NCBI GenBank assembly: GCA_023091665.1
Contig: JALJCQ010000016.1
Span: forward strand, 496,001-560,000
DNA length: 64,000 nt
Direction of reading: 5' to 3'
From: Pythium myriotylum
Taxonomy: Eukaryota > Oomycota > Peronosporomycetes > Pythiales > Pythiaceae
Numbering within the stretch: the stretch's first letter is position 1; the number at the start of each line of letters is the position of its first letter. The position numbers were made by a program, and so were the translations under genes. Positions 42,448-51,362 of the stretch are shown here, piece by piece. A model generated the notes under the pieces. The model searched no databases. It was given only the letters and a program-made list of their open reading frames with translations, and was not told where the DNA came from.

Positions 42448-43596
42448 ATGAACTTCCTGCGCTCGTCCTCGTCGACGGCGTCGCCGCCGCCCGCTCAAGA
42501 CTTCGCCGCGCCGACGTATCCAGGAGCGCTCAGCGATGCGGCGGCCGGGTACAACCAGCAGGCGCAGAGACAGGCGCCCGTGGTGAGCATCGACACGGAG
42601 CACAACGACATGATCTACGACATCCAACTCGACTACTACGGCAAGCGGCTCGCCACGTGCTCGGGCGACCGCACGTTCCGCGTGTACGACGTGTCCGGCT
42701 CTACTGCGCCGCCGTCGGGCGATTCATCAAACAGCAAAGGGAATGCGCAGGGCAACACGGATGCGGCTCCAGAGGCAAGCCATGTGCTCCAAGCCGTCGT
42801 CCCGCTGCCGACAGACTCGGCTGTGCCCGTTCACCGCATCGCGTGGGCCCATCCCAAGTACGGAAGCGTGGTCGCGCTTGCTGCTCAGGACGGGCGAGTG
42901 TACATCTACCGAGAAGAGCTGAACCAGTACGGCCAAGACACGGAGTGGCACCTCAAGTATGTGCACACGTTCCATTCGCAAAACGCCACGAGCATTGCGT
43001 GGGCTCCCTACGAGTACGGTCTCTGTCTCGCAATCTCTAGCGCGGACGGTCAAGTCTCGTTCCTCACTCGACTCAAAGAAGGGTGGGTCACGACCTCGTC
43101 GTTTGTGAACTCACAGGACGGCGCCGCGTGCATGGCCGTGAGCTGGGCTCCGTACAATTCTCTCGGCTCGCAAGGACCGACTGGTCCCATCCAGCGCGTT
43201 GTGACAGGATCGATCAACACTTCTGTCACTGTGTGGCAGTTCTCCCCGGAATCGAACTCTTGGGTGGTGGCTGGTGAGCCCTTGTATGGCCACAACGACT
43301 GGGTGCGTGACGTTGTTTGGGCCCCTAACGTGGGCATCCCCGCGAATGTTATTGCCTCTGCGTCGGATGACCACACCGTTCGAGTCTGGTCTCAAAGTGA
43401 TGCGAATGGGAACTGGACAGAGCACGTTGTCCATACATTCCGCAACCCGGTATACAGAATAAGCTGGTCGCTCACCGGCTCTGTACTGAGCATCGCTGCA
43501 GGCGAAGACGAGGTCACTTTCTGGAAGCAACGCCAAGACCACTCATGGGTTCAGCTGTCAAGTATTAATGACCAGGGGGCAAAGGCGCTGGAGTAA
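42448..43596 (+). CDS. SEC13: SEC13 WD40 protein of COPII coat and nuclear pore
   Basis: A single exon encodes 382 aa from ATG 42448. The SEC13 signature is strong: HNDMIYDIQLDYYGKRLATC, SGDRTFRVYDV, HRIAWAHPKYGSVVALAAQD, VYIYRE, GHNDWVRDVVWAPN and SASDDHTVRVW. Six WD repeats are expected; SEC13 completes its propeller with a blade from SEC31 or NUP145. It differs from the usual ~320 residues by a Ser/Pro/Gln-rich N-terminal extension and a loop of about 35 residues after blade one (GDSSNSKGNAQGN). It works in ER export and in the nuclear pore, and as part of the SEA/GATOR complex. Starting at the upstream in-frame ATG 42274 is possible but less likely. Confidence 0.94.
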   Translation: MNFLRSSSSTASPPPAQDFAAPTYPGALSDAAAGYNQQAQRQAPVVSIDTEHNDMIYDIQLDYYGKRLATCSGDRTFRVYDVSGSTAPPSGDSSNSKGNAQGNTDAAPEASHVLQAVVPLPTDSAVPVHRIAWAHPKYGSVVALAAQDGRVYIYREELNQYGQDTEWHLKYVHTFHSQNATSIAWAPYEYGLCLAISSADGQVSFLTRLKEGWVTTSSFVNSQDGAACMAVSWAPYNSLGSQGPTGPIQRVVTGSINTSVTVWQFSPESNSWVVAGEPLYGHNDWVRDVVWAPNVGIPANVIASASDDHTVRVWSQSDANGNWTEHVVHTFRNPVYRISWSLTGSVLSIAAGEDEVTFWKQRQDHSWVQLSSINDQGAKALE

Positions 43597-43700
43597 ACCC
43601 GCCTCCTGCTCGGGCCAGAAATTACAATGATGTGAAACATACAGATCCTCTTGAGAAGAGATTTTGGTACTCCGTTCATCTTAGTGTGGAAGTTCTGAGG

Positions 43701-44843
43701 CTATGGTGAGTGATAGGTTCGCATCACAAATGATGTGACGTCGATCAGCTGAAAGTGTTCGCTGGCGCCATCTACAAGCTTTTTGTCTGACTCAGCGATG
43801 CGTAGACACAGCTTGGCTTTCTGCGTGTCCGAGAGCTTCTCGTGTGCCAGAATATCCGAGCTCAACTGCTCAAAGATCGTGATCACCGGATATCCCGCCA
43901 TCAGAATGTTCTCCACTTCAGATTTCATCTTGTCAAAGTTATTCGATGCGACAGCGGCCCAGAAAATCTGTAAAATTTCTGGGGGAGCGAGCTATAAACA
44001 CAGTAGAAGGTCAGAGTCAGCGTGACGATAAATAAAAGGAGAAACGAAACCTACACCTGCAACTGCGAGTACGTCGTTGCGTGAGATCTGCTCCTCACCC
44101 GACAATTGCTTCGCACTCTGAAGCGTGTTGATGGCCTTGCGCATGTCTCCTTTGGAGCAGTCGAGCAGGGTGTCGAGCACGGCCTCCTCGGCAAGCTGCA
44201 CACTCTCTTCCTGGCAGATGTGACGCACCCGCGCAGCCATCGATCCTTTCTCGAGCGGTGCAAAACGGAATTTCGCGCATCGCGATGCGATGGGCTCAAT
44301 GATGCGGCTGACGTAGTTACAAATGAGGCAGAAGCGGGTGACCTTGGAGTAGTTCTCCATCATGCGACGCAGCGCCGACTGCGCGTCGTTCGTCATCGAG
44401 TCGGCCTCGTCGAGCACAATGATTTTGAAGGGCGGCATGCCATTGGAAGAACTGCTGATGGCGCCCTGCGCGAAGCTCTTGACTTTTTCGCGCACCACTT
44501 TGATGCCGCGGTCGTCCGAGGCGTTGAGTTCGAGGAAGCGGCCGTTCTTGCGGAAATCTGGACCATAGAGCTGGCGCGCGACCGCGACGATCGTCGACGT
44601 CTTGCCCGTGCCGGGCGGCCCATAGAAGAGCAAGTGCGGGAGCTGTCCGTTCTGGATGGAGGTCTTGAGCGTGGCGACCACGTGCTCCTGGTGGGAGATC
44701 TCGTCGACGTTCTTAGGGCGGCTACAGCGCACATCACGTCAGCTTCCGACAAACCCACGGGCCCTCTGAGCCCGCGCTACGTACTATTTCTCGACCCACG
44801 GCAGCGCCGACGGCGCGACCTCGGCGCCCTGGCGGCTGAACAT
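43701..44843 (-). CDS. RFC4: Replication factor C subunit, RFC4 type (yeast Rfc2)
   Basis: Three exons on the minus strand, 44843-44785, 44721-44055 and 43991-43701, give 338 aa. The PWVEKYRPK box (RFC box II) is rebuilt across the first intron. Walker A is GPPGTGKTST, Walker B is VLDEADSM, the arginine finger lies in EPIASRCAKFRF, and the C-terminal collar domain follows. VREKVKSFAQG and FCLICNYVSRIIEP match the RFC4 subunit best. RFC loads PCNA onto primer-template junctions in replication and repair. The second intron uses the donor GTAGGT. It converges on SEC13 with 104 bp between stops. Confidence 0.94.
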
Positions 44844-45136
44844 GGCGAGGCGAATGGCGTTTGGCTCGACCCGCGCTGGTGGATGCTTCCCGCCAAAATC
44901 CCACCCAGGAAATCGGTACGATACCGATAAATTCCCTTTTTCTCTATAGAATGATACATATCGGATATTACAGGCAAGAAGCAAAATGGCATTTCGAGCA
45001 AATGGCCAAGATGCTGGAGAAGCATCACTAGCTGAAGGGAAGAAGGGCATTCGGACGACGATGCGGAACTGGTATGGTAAGCGATGAGATGAACCGTAAA
45101 AGCAGTGTCGGATCAAGTTCACATGGCGTTTTATTA
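44844..45136. other. Intergenic segment upstream of RFC4
   Basis: I see no gene. It holds the promoter of RFC4 and lies downstream of the candidate small secreted protein, whose stop is followed at once by an AATAAA-like signal (about 45132-45138). Confidence 0.4.
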
Positions 45137-45349
45137 TCAAGTATGAACATCACTGGCTTCGATCAAGTAAAGGAGACGTTTTGATAGACCGACTCGCTCT
45201 GGTGGGTGATGACATTTGGCGCGATGAGAAAGCCTCATCGAAAGCACGGATATCGAGCGGGACATGGGAGCACCACCATTAGTCGAGACGTTAAAGTCTA
45301 TGACGACTACGAAGACGACAAGCAGACGGACTAAACGAACTAACTGCAT
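45137..45349 (-). CDS. Candidate small secreted protein
   Basis: This 70-codon frame starts at ATG 45349, on the same strand and between NADPH oxidase and RFC4. The first 20 residues are Leu/Val-rich with two arginines (MQLVRLVRLLVVFVVV), compatible with a signal peptide. The rest is basic with one cysteine. There is no clear RxLR, dEER or LFLAK motif, so calling it an effector would be a guess. The stop is followed by TAATAAA. Against it: it is short, lies in the 3' flank of the oxidase gene and has no recognisable family. Low confidence. Confidence 0.25.
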   Translation of the reverse strand: MQLVRLVRLLVVFVVVIDFNVSTNGGAPMSRSISVLSMRLSHRAKCHHPPERVGLSKRLLYLIEASDVHT

Positions 45350-45458
45350 GTTGACGACGGAATGAAGCAGCTCACGAATCGCCGCTATGGTGGACTAAAA
45401 TTTTCTATGTGGGGGTGTCCATGCTCACTATCAACGCCACTAATAACTGATTGCGACA

Positions 45459-48116
45459 TTACGCAAATTTCTCCGAGTGGTAGTCGAAGACCGTACCACC
45501 TGGAGAGTTGTCCGTGTACTTCTTACACATCTCGTCCAGCACCTTCTCAAGAGCGTGCGGACCGCAGAAGAAAACACCGATTTCTTCGTGAGGATGCGCG
45601 CGGCGGGCGTCCTGGAAGACTTGATCCCAGTCGGGACGACCAAAGTGGGTCAGAATCTTCGTCTTGAGACCCGAGACAATGTCACGGCCCGTTTGGTCGT
45701 GGACAAACTGCTGGAACATCTTGAGTTGTGAGGTGTTATCGCCGTCCTTGATGGTTGTCAAGTATTGGTGCGCCTCGATGATGTTGTCTCGATCCATGTT
45801 GGTAATCTGGTTCATAGTGTTGTCGAACCAACCAAGCGACTCCTGAGCACGTGTAGTCCAGTGGAAGTACAGCTTCTGGATCTTGAAGCTTGATGGGTGA
45901 CGAACGTGCTTGCAGTTCTTGCAGCGGTATTCCTCCCAAAGGTGGACCACATCCTTCAAGATCGACGCAAAAGGCGTGACACCAATACCACCAGCGACAC
46001 AGATAATCGTCGAGTATCTGTGGTAATCTTGGGTAGGCGCACCAACGGGGCCGTCCAGGTAAACATCGGGGTACTCCTTGTTGTTGGCATGGCACTCGGC
46101 TATGAGCTTGTGGAATGCACCGGTCCAGTCACCCGCCTTGCGCATGTGGATGCTGACATAGTTGTCACCAGGAGCAGATGAGATAGTGAACGGATGCCAC
46201 TCGTGGGTCGAGATAGCTGGGCAGTTGATGAACAGATACATGCCCGGTCGGTACACAAAGCGGCGGGGTTTCTCCATGAAAACGGCACAAGTCTGTTCCA
46301 GCTCCACGGCCTCAAGAATGCGAACCGGAGCCGCGAACATCTTTGCGTAGCGGAAACGACGCTCAATAAGATAGATAGCGAACGGAGGGCCGACCCACCA
46401 GTACGAAGTGGCATGGGCAAGCCATGAAGTGGCGCCGTGGAAGCATAGAACGAGGAGAAAGATGCCGAAGAGCATGTGGGAGTACCAAAACAGGTTGAAG
46501 TTGCCCTGACGGAACTTGGGGATGGCAGCCAGAGGGAACGAGATGGCGGTAATCACAATCAAGATGACGCCAGTCCAAACTGGGATAGCCTGAAGCATGA
46601 CTGAGAAAGGCGGAAGGCCATTTGCGAACGCAGACACCTTGCGTTCGACGAAAACAGATCGCTCGATTTCGTCTGGGGTCGCAATCAGATAAAGGTGGAT
46701 CTCATTGCTGACGTGGGCGAGCGTGTGGATGATACCGGCGGTGAGACACACGCTGCCACAGATCTTGTGGGCCTCGATGTGGTCGTCGAACGGGATGTAC
46801 CTCCAGAGCAGTTTGCTGCGCTTCATGACTTGAGTGATGGAGCGGAGCATCGGCATGAGCACGAGCAGCGCGTTGAGCATGGCAACCTGGGCACAACCAC
46901 GAGCGATACGGAGACCGTAGCCGAGAGCCGGATCGACCTTGTACGCATGCCACTTGAGCCAGAAGGCAAGGTTGTTGGCGATTGCGTAGATGAAGAGCCA
47001 CCAGATGCGAAGCTTGTTGGCGTCGTACCACGCGCCAAACTTGCTCTTGGCCTTTGCGCGAACACTCTTGTTGGATGTAATCTCGGGTTTGTCCAGACCG
47101 AAAGAGCCAGTCACGTAGTTATGGAAGACGCCGCGGAACTGGTTGTAGTTCATGTGACCGTCGCGAGCGTTGGCCTTACGGAACATGAGCGACGCGACCG
47201 TCTTGAAGTCGGTGCCGAGAACCTCGAGCTTGGCGTTCGAGAAGTTACTCTCCAAGAGCTGGACGACCTGGTCGAGGGAAATGGTTCCGGTGCGCTCAGC
47301 GTCGAGCGTGTCGAAGATGAAGCGGAGCTTCTCCTCGGCACCCACGTCGAGTTCCATGACGGCGTCGATGAGGAACGCGTTACCGTCCACGAGGCCGTGG
47401 TCGTTGTCGTAACCTTCGATGTCGTCGTTCTGGACCTCGAACGCATGGGAGAAGGTGGCGCGGTCGATGTAGCCGTTCTGCTTGGCCATCGAGCCCATGG
47501 CGTCTCGCAGCATGGTGAGGCGCGCAATGGGCGTCATGCCATCCTGCATCACGGCCGTGTCCTGGTCCTGCGAGAACCGGATGGAATACTTTTGCTCAAA
47601 GGCGCAGTCTCCGAGGATGGGCACGGACACGACGTCGGCGTTGGCAGGCGGGCCGCCGATCTCGCCGGGCTTCATCTTGATCTGGCTCGAGGTGAGGCTC
47701 ATGGACATGCGCTGCATCATGGACGAGCGCATGAGCGCGTCGACGTTGGGGCGGCGCCGGCGGCGCGAGTTGCCTGCGGGCTGCGCGACGCCGACGGCGA
47801 CGAACTGGTCGCTGGACATGAAGCTCGTGGTCTTGGCCGAGGGCGGCGCGCGCTGCGGCACGGCGGGCTGCGGCTTGAGTCGCGGCGCGGCCTGGCGCAG
47901 GTGGCGGCTCGTGGGCGACGGGGTCGACATGTCGACGAACTGCTGCGTGTAGTTGCTCGGCGTGTCGTCGGCGTCGACGGCGACGGCCGTGGGCGCGCGC
48001 GGCGGCGGGGCGCGCTGGTGGTGCTGCTGCGCGTGCATGGTCTCGTGTCTCGCGGTCAGCGAGAGCTCGGAACGAGTGCGCGGCGGCCGGCCGGAATCGA
48101 TATGGCCGTCGGCCAT
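45459..48116 (-). CDS. RBOH: NADPH oxidase, EF-hand/RBOH type
   Basis: A single exon encodes 885 aa from ATG 48116 (the frame opens earlier at a GTG). The N-terminal 160 residues are Pro/Ala/Arg-rich. An EF-hand region lies at about 220-330 (FDTLDAERTGTISLDQVV, FRKANARDGHMNYNQF). The ferric-reductase membrane domain (about 375-610) carries the haem histidines in DHIEAHKICG, IIHTLAHV, WYSHMLFG and LCFHGATSW. FAD binding follows (EWHPFTISSAPGD) and then NADPH binding (CVAGGIGVTPFASIL, FFCGPHALEKVL). The end is YHSEKFA, one residue beyond the usual terminal Phe. It moves electrons from NADPH across the membrane to make superoxide. Oomycete members are linked to development and host contact; that role is inferred here. 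Confidence 0.95.
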   Translation of the reverse strand: MADGHIDSGRPPRTRSELSLTARHETMHAQQHHQRAPPPRAPTAVAVDADDTPSNYTQQFVDMSTPSPTSRHLRQAAPRLKPQPAVPQRAPPSAKTTSFMSSDQFVAVGVAQPAGNSRRRRRPNVDALMRSSMMQRMSMSLTSSQIKMKPGEIGGPPANADVVSVPILGDCAFEQKYSIRFSQDQDTAVMQDGMTPIARLTMLRDAMGSMAKQNGYIDRATFSHAFEVQNDDIEGYDNDHGLVDGNAFLIDAVMELDVGAEEKLRFIFDTLDAERTGTISLDQVVQLLESNFSNAKLEVLGTDFKTVASLMFRKANARDGHMNYNQFRGVFHNYVTGSFGLDKPEITSNKSVRAKAKSKFGAWYDANKLRIWWLFIYAIANNLAFWLKWHAYKVDPALGYGLRIARGCAQVAMLNALLVLMPMLRSITQVMKRSKLLWRYIPFDDHIEAHKICGSVCLTAGIIHTLAHVSNEIHLYLIATPDEIERSVFVERKVSAFANGLPPFSVMLQAIPVWTGVILIVITAISFPLAAIPKFRQGNFNLFWYSHMLFGIFLLVLCFHGATSWLAHATSYWWVGPPFAIYLIERRFRYAKMFAAPVRILEAVELEQTCAVFMEKPRRFVYRPGMYLFINCPAISTHEWHPFTISSAPGDNYVSIHMRKAGDWTGAFHKLIAECHANNKEYPDVYLDGPVGAPTQDYHRYSTIICVAGGIGVTPFASILKDVVHLWEEYRCKNCKHVRHPSSFKIQKLYFHWTTRAQESLGWFDNTMNQITNMDRDNIIEAHQYLTTIKDGDNTSQLKMFQQFVHDQTGRDIVSGLKTKILTHFGRPDWDQVFQDARRAHPHEEIGVFFCGPHALEKVLDEMCKKYTDNSPGGTVFDYHSEKFA

Positions 48117-50087
48117 GGGCGAGTGGCGGTAGAGGAGAGAGAGAGCGCGCGGTGTAAAACAACGCACTCGGACGGGCGATCACCGCCCATCGGCGAGGGC
48201 CAGGGGTCGGCGAAACACATGGTGTCGCGGATCCGAGATGGGCCTCTGCGCTGCGTTGTACCCAAGTCAAGTTCACTATCGGCCGGCGGCCGGTCAGCAT
48301 GGTACGGCGTCACTCGCGCGAGAGAATCGCGCCTCGGCGATCGCACGATGTGTTCGTTGAACCGACTCTTGGCGAGCGTCCCACTGTGTCGAGTTTGGAG
48401 ACAGTGGGTGATCGTCAAACTGGCAGCGGAAAGTGCACGGAAAGCAAGGGGAAGCGCCGACGATCCATGCCCCCGAGTGGAGCAAAGCGGAAGCGCCGCG
48501 GTTCCCCCGACTGGTTCAGCACGATCTCGACCACTCGTGGCTCTGACGGCAGATTGGATCAACCAGGCCGCCACCTGTAACCAGGTTGGACTGAGATGTG
48601 GGGAGCCGAGGGTTGGGTGTCGCGGCCCGTCTGCTTTCTCATCCAGATGGCTTTGGAAAAGCCACGGCCGAGTAGACTAATAGGGACGCGCGATTGGGCC
48701 GAGCCGAGTGAAATCCAGGGTCACCCACGCGAACTCACTATTAACACACGGTCAGTCAGATCGGCCAGGTGGAGAAGAGCAGGAGAGGAGGGGACGATCC
48801 ATGCACACCGGCTGGAGAACTGGTCTTTCTAGCATGTCTGTGGGACCACCGAAGCGCCGTGAGCCACGACCAGTTGATTTTGACATGGAGCAAGCCCCAA
48901 ATGTCAATGGGATTACGCGAGTGTCCTTGATTTTCGATCCATGTGGACTTCCTGCCTTGTGGCGCACTCTCGGGGAAGACCACACGCAGGGCCCGCGACC
49001 TCCTCTGCGCTCTGGTCCATCCTTCTCGACCGGACGCGCTTGTCATTGTAGCCATACAGCCCCCCTCGCAAGGGCGCGAGGCCACGACGGCGTCGAGCCT
49101 TCAAGATCTCGTGGCCTGGCGCAACCACCCGACCGAGGCGCGAATCTGACTCGCTGTCACGCACAGGATTTATCAGCGACTCGGTATCGATCGCCGCCCG
49201 CCACGACTTTTACTGAAGCCGCCAGCACACACGCCGGAGCACGATTTCGTCAGCGTCCGCAGCGAAAACAACCAGGCGTCTCACCGCCAACTGTCGCCAC
49301 TCCAGAGTCGTCCAGCGTGTACAGTGCGCATTTCAGCACGAGACGGTCGTCGCGTGATGGTTCTCTGAACATCCGTCGATCAACTGCGGGATTCGTGATC
49401 GCCATAGGACGACGACGTGAACGACGTTCTGAGATGACTCTCTCTGTCTCCACTCGGAGGTCTGAACCTTTTCCCTCTAGAAACGGGACGGTTCGAATCG
49501 AAGGACGCAGAAGCCTGGTGACGCATTTGAGCACTCTCTCTGTCAAAGAGCACTTCGAAGATGCCTGGGACATTACACAGAGACACCACTGACTGCATCG
49601 CTGCAGACGCTGCCTTGATTTAAGTTTGCAATGTTCCCTCGCCACCTACCAGACTGTACATCGTCGTCAGTTCCGGCAGGCCGCGCAGCTGCGAGGCGGC
49701 GGCACTGATCAACGAATGATCCGTGTCTCCAGTATTTTCATGTTTGATATCAATCATTTTCTCAGAATTATGCTTGATTTCAGCCATTCTCTCTCGCCGA
49801 ACTTCCGCCAGAGAGAATGGTGCGAGTTGCCGTGATAGAAACGCTGTGAACTGTGTACCAACTGTCCGCGTCAGTGATGGTGGCGTGAGACCAGGTGGCC
49901 TGATGGAATGAACCCATGTGGAGAGTCAGACCATCATGGCTACACTTGGTTTGACAAGTTCTTGTCATATCTGTTTCTTCCCATCTATTCTGTTCAGGAG
50001 GTTGTCCCGAAAATCCCTTGTTTTTCGTCGGGGCGTCCCGAATGCCACGCACGTTATTCAGTTCCGATCTGAAGACGAAGAGTGGAA
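48117..50087. promoter_or_regulatory. Divergent intergenic region, 2 kb, NADPH oxidase / glutaminyl cyclase
   Basis: This is the longest gene-free stretch in the window. Several overlapping frames (up to 294 codons) have compositions typical of noncoding DNA. It contains a perfect 11 bp inverted repeat (49784-49820, listed separately). No transposon or RNA gene is seen. Confidence 0.55.
49784..49820. repeat. Perfect inverted repeat (hairpin)
   Basis: The arms CCATTCTCTCT (49784-49794) and AGAGAGAATGG (49810-49820) are exact reverse complements around a 15-base loop. It lies 270 bp upstream of the glutaminyl cyclase start. It could form a hairpin or bind a dimeric factor. Confidence 0.7.
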
Positions 50088-51101
50088 ATGGTGGCGGCGA
50101 CACGTCTCGTCGCGGCGCTCGCCGTGTCGCTAAGCGGCCTCTACACGCAGAGCCGGGCCGCGGAGGCGTCCTCCGCGCGCGCCTCCGCCAAGACCACGGT
50201 CAAGCTCGTCTCGATCCACCCGCACAACGCCTCTGCCTTTACAGAAGGCTTCTTCTTCCTCGACGACACGATTGTTGAGTCCACAGGCCTCGAGCGGCAC
50301 TCATTCATCCGCCAGTATAAGCTGAGCAACCCGACGGCTGTGGAAGCAGTCGTAAGCGTGAGTGTGGATGACGGCGACGACGGTAGCGACGACGATGACG
50401 GCAGCGAAGACGAAGACGATGACCCTGAGAAGGGCAAGCAGACTAAGATCCCCCTGACGCGGAAGCCAGTGGCGGCGCGACCTGCGAGCCAGATCCTCAA
50501 CGAGTATAAGTTTGACGCGGATGTCTTCGGAGAAGGTGTCACAAGCATCGGCGATAAGATCTTTGCGCTTACGTACAAGAAAAACAAAGTGCTGGTGCTC
50601 TCTAAAGCCGACTTCAAGCTGGTGGGTACGCACCCGTTCCATACCTCTACGGGTGAAGGATGGGGTCTGACAAACGATGGTCGGCTTCTCATCGTCAGCG
50701 ACGGATCCTCGAGTATCCAGTTTTTTGATCCGCAGCAGAATTTCAAGCACGTGCGGACCATCGATGTGACATCACCGTCCACGGGCGAGAAGATTGACCA
50801 GATCAACGAGCTCGAGTATATCGAAGGGGAAATTTTTGCCAACGTCTGGTTCAAGAACTTGGTCTTGCGCATCGATCCCAGTAGCGGCCATGTGATCGAG
50901 ACTCTTGACTTCAGTTGGCTCCCTGCGATGGTGCCCAACCTGTTGACCATGAGCGACGTGCATATGAAGAACGAGGCTGTAATGAATGGCATCGCGTTCA
51001 ACCCTAAGAACCGCCACGTGTACCTCACCGGGAAACTCTGGGACTCGATATTCGAGATCGAATTGTCGTGCTTGAAGCGACGAATCGTGGGCAAGAACTA
51101 G
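50088..51101 (+). CDS. Secreted plant-type glutaminyl-peptide cyclotransferase
   Basis: A single exon encodes 337 aa from ATG 50088. The first 24 residues form a signal peptide (LVAALAVSLSGLYTQSRAAEA). The five-bladed propeller motifs of the plant/bacterial QC family are all here: FTEGFFFLDDTIVESTGL with its glutamate, GEGWGLTNDGRLLIVSDGS, INELEYIEGEIFANVW, and VMNGIAFNPKNRHVYLTGK. The enzyme turns N-terminal Gln into pyroglutamate, protecting secreted peptides from aminopeptidases. An acidic insert (about residues 88-112, Asp/Glu-rich) splits an early blade and is not typical of the family. It is unrelated to animal QC. Confidence 0.9.
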   Translation: MVAATRLVAALAVSLSGLYTQSRAAEASSARASAKTTVKLVSIHPHNASAFTEGFFFLDDTIVESTGLERHSFIRQYKLSNPTAVEAVVSVSVDDGDDGSDDDDGSEDEDDDPEKGKQTKIPLTRKPVAARPASQILNEYKFDADVFGEGVTSIGDKIFALTYKKNKVLVLSKADFKLVGTHPFHTSTGEGWGLTNDGRLLIVSDGSSSIQFFDPQQNFKHVRTIDVTSPSTGEKIDQINELEYIEGEIFANVWFKNLVLRIDPSSGHVIETLDFSWLPAMVPNLLTMSDVHMKNEAVMNGIAFNPKNRHVYLTGKLWDSIFEIELSCLKRRIVGKN

Positions 51102-51362
51102 ACGTGGCGACCTAGACTTGAGCTGTACATAGTGTGGAAATAGAAGATCGATGTACCATTGGTAACTCATCGAGTGGGAGAGATGATTTTACGTAAAGGA
51201 GAATCTTCGATGAGTTGGGATCGAACATCGTCTCGAGCATCCTGGACATGTCTACGACAACGCCACCGACAGAGTGGAAAAGCCGACTATTGTGTCATCA
51301 TCGCTCTCAGGGAGAATAGTCTTCGACAAGCGCTACAATAAACATAGAGACGGATCCAAATA

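Noticed and set aside
46695..48680. A 661-codon plus-strand frame antisense to the NADPH oxidase
   Set aside because: It is His/Asp/Gly/Arg-rich and mirrors the GC-rich codons of the oxidase; no motif, and the minus strand encodes a clear family.
49485..49510. A GGTTCGAATC-like box suggesting a tRNA
   Set aside because: No acceptor stem, D-loop or anticodon arm at the right distance.
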